Below, in pieces: positions 5,678 through 5,807 of a DNA stretch of 5,807 bases (the stretch's first letter is position 1; every line of letters starts with the position of its first letter). The stretch is from Euryarchaeota archaeon Ods04. GTDB lineage: Archaea; Halobacteriota; Halobacteria; Halobacteriales; Halorutilaceae. The stretch spans positions 1 through 5,807 of the forward strand of contig JAQZDD010000077.1 in the NCBI GenBank assembly GCA_028751055.1. Direction: 5' to 3'. A model generated the notes under the pieces. It ran no database searches, had not been told where the DNA came from, and saw only the letters and a program-made list of their open reading frames with translations. Both the position numbers and the translations under genes were made by a program.

Positions 5678-5695
5678 GCTTCTGCTTCTTCTCTC
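5678..5695 (+). terminator. Pyrimidine-rich tract between convergent genes
   Basis: The 38-nt gap between the phosphoesterase stop (5655) and the convergent transporter stop ends in GCTTCTGCTTCTTCTCTC. The longest run of T is only two, so it is a weak candidate for a T-tract terminator of the artA/phosphoesterase transcript. Nothing equivalent faces the minus strand here. Confidence 0.25.
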
Positions 5696-5807
5696 AGGGC
5701 GTCACGCCCGTCACAGTCACGACGGCAGCACCCACGACGACCAAGAGCGCGCCTGCGAAGACGCGCACATCGACCCTTTCGAGGTCGCGCAGAAACAGCG
5801 CGGAGAG
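5694..5807 (-). CDS. EamA/DMT-family transporter, C-terminal fragment
   Basis: On the minus strand the frame entering at 5807 reads 37 codons to the TGA at 5696-5694. It begins LSALFLRDLERVDVR and continues with a hydrophobic helix rich in Val, Ala and Gly (VFAGALLVVVGAAVVTVTG), ending TGVTP. A short charged loop (RDLERV) after a helix end, followed by a final GALLVVxG helix, is the typical last part of EamA/drug-metabolite transporter proteins, which have ten membrane helices. The substrate cannot be told from this piece. It is convergent with the phosphoesterase gene, with stops 38 nt apart. The rest of the gene lies beyond the right edge. Confidence 0.65.
   Translation of the reverse strand, partial: LSALFLRDLERVDVRVFAGALLVVVGAAVVTVTGVTP

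Noticed and set aside
5697..5709. GGGCGTCACGCCC inverted repeat as a terminator
   Set aside because: It lies within the last codons of the minus-strand transporter gene. On that strand it is followed by purines, and on the plus strand it comes after the pyrimidine tract, so it does not fit a terminator in either direction.
1..5807. CRISPR arrays, tRNA or rRNA genes, insertion sequences or integrase sites
   Set aside because: No spaced short repeats, clover-leaf signals, transposase motifs or long terminal inverted repeats were found; the only strong repeats are the propeller blades.

Overview
The window looks like chromosomal DNA of a haloarchaeon (class Halobacteria). The proteins are strongly acidic (Asp/Glu-rich) and GC content is fairly high. 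Start codons mostly lack Shine-Dalgarno sequences, and several have a TATA-like element 25-32 nt upstream, as expected for leaderless archaeal transcripts. The set includes an archaeosortase A, a 'protein sorting system' archaetidylserine decarboxylase and a single-domain TrxB-like flavoprotein, all typical of haloarchaea. AUA is used for Ile about as often as AUC, which is unusual for such a lineage. GATC and GGCC appear to be absent from the whole window.

Layout: (1) 1-36, minus strand: the first 12 codons of a YfcE-type phosphodiesterase, divergent from (2) 79-609, a class IV adenylate cyclase/CYTH triphosphatase-like protein. (3) 610-783, a non-coding stretch with a pair of near-identical 14/15-nt repeats, a hairpin plus T-run terminator candidate and a good BRE/TATA promoter. 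(4) 784-2610, a secreted eight-blade PQQ-type beta-propeller protein with an Ig-like domain and a degenerate dockerin-like C-terminus. (5) 2692-3273, a single-domain FAD protein. (6) 3302-3991, archaetidylserine decarboxylase; 4016-4867, archaeosortase A; 4864-5655, a metallophosphoesterase. These three are tightly packed on the plus strand, the last two with an ATGA overlap. (7) 5694-5807, minus strand, convergent: the C-terminal 37 codons of an EamA/DMT-type transporter.

The functional core is the decarboxylase-archaeosortase pair. In Haloferax volcanii, ArtA processing and lipid anchoring of surface proteins depend on archaetidylethanolamine synthesis. Here the enzyme that makes that lipid and the sortase lie 24 nt apart. 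The secreted beta-propeller protein has no PGF-CTERM tail, so it is not an evident ArtA substrate. I do not see a wholly new multi-gene system. The most unusual signal is compositional: the apparent total absence of two four-base palindromes, visible in codon choice.
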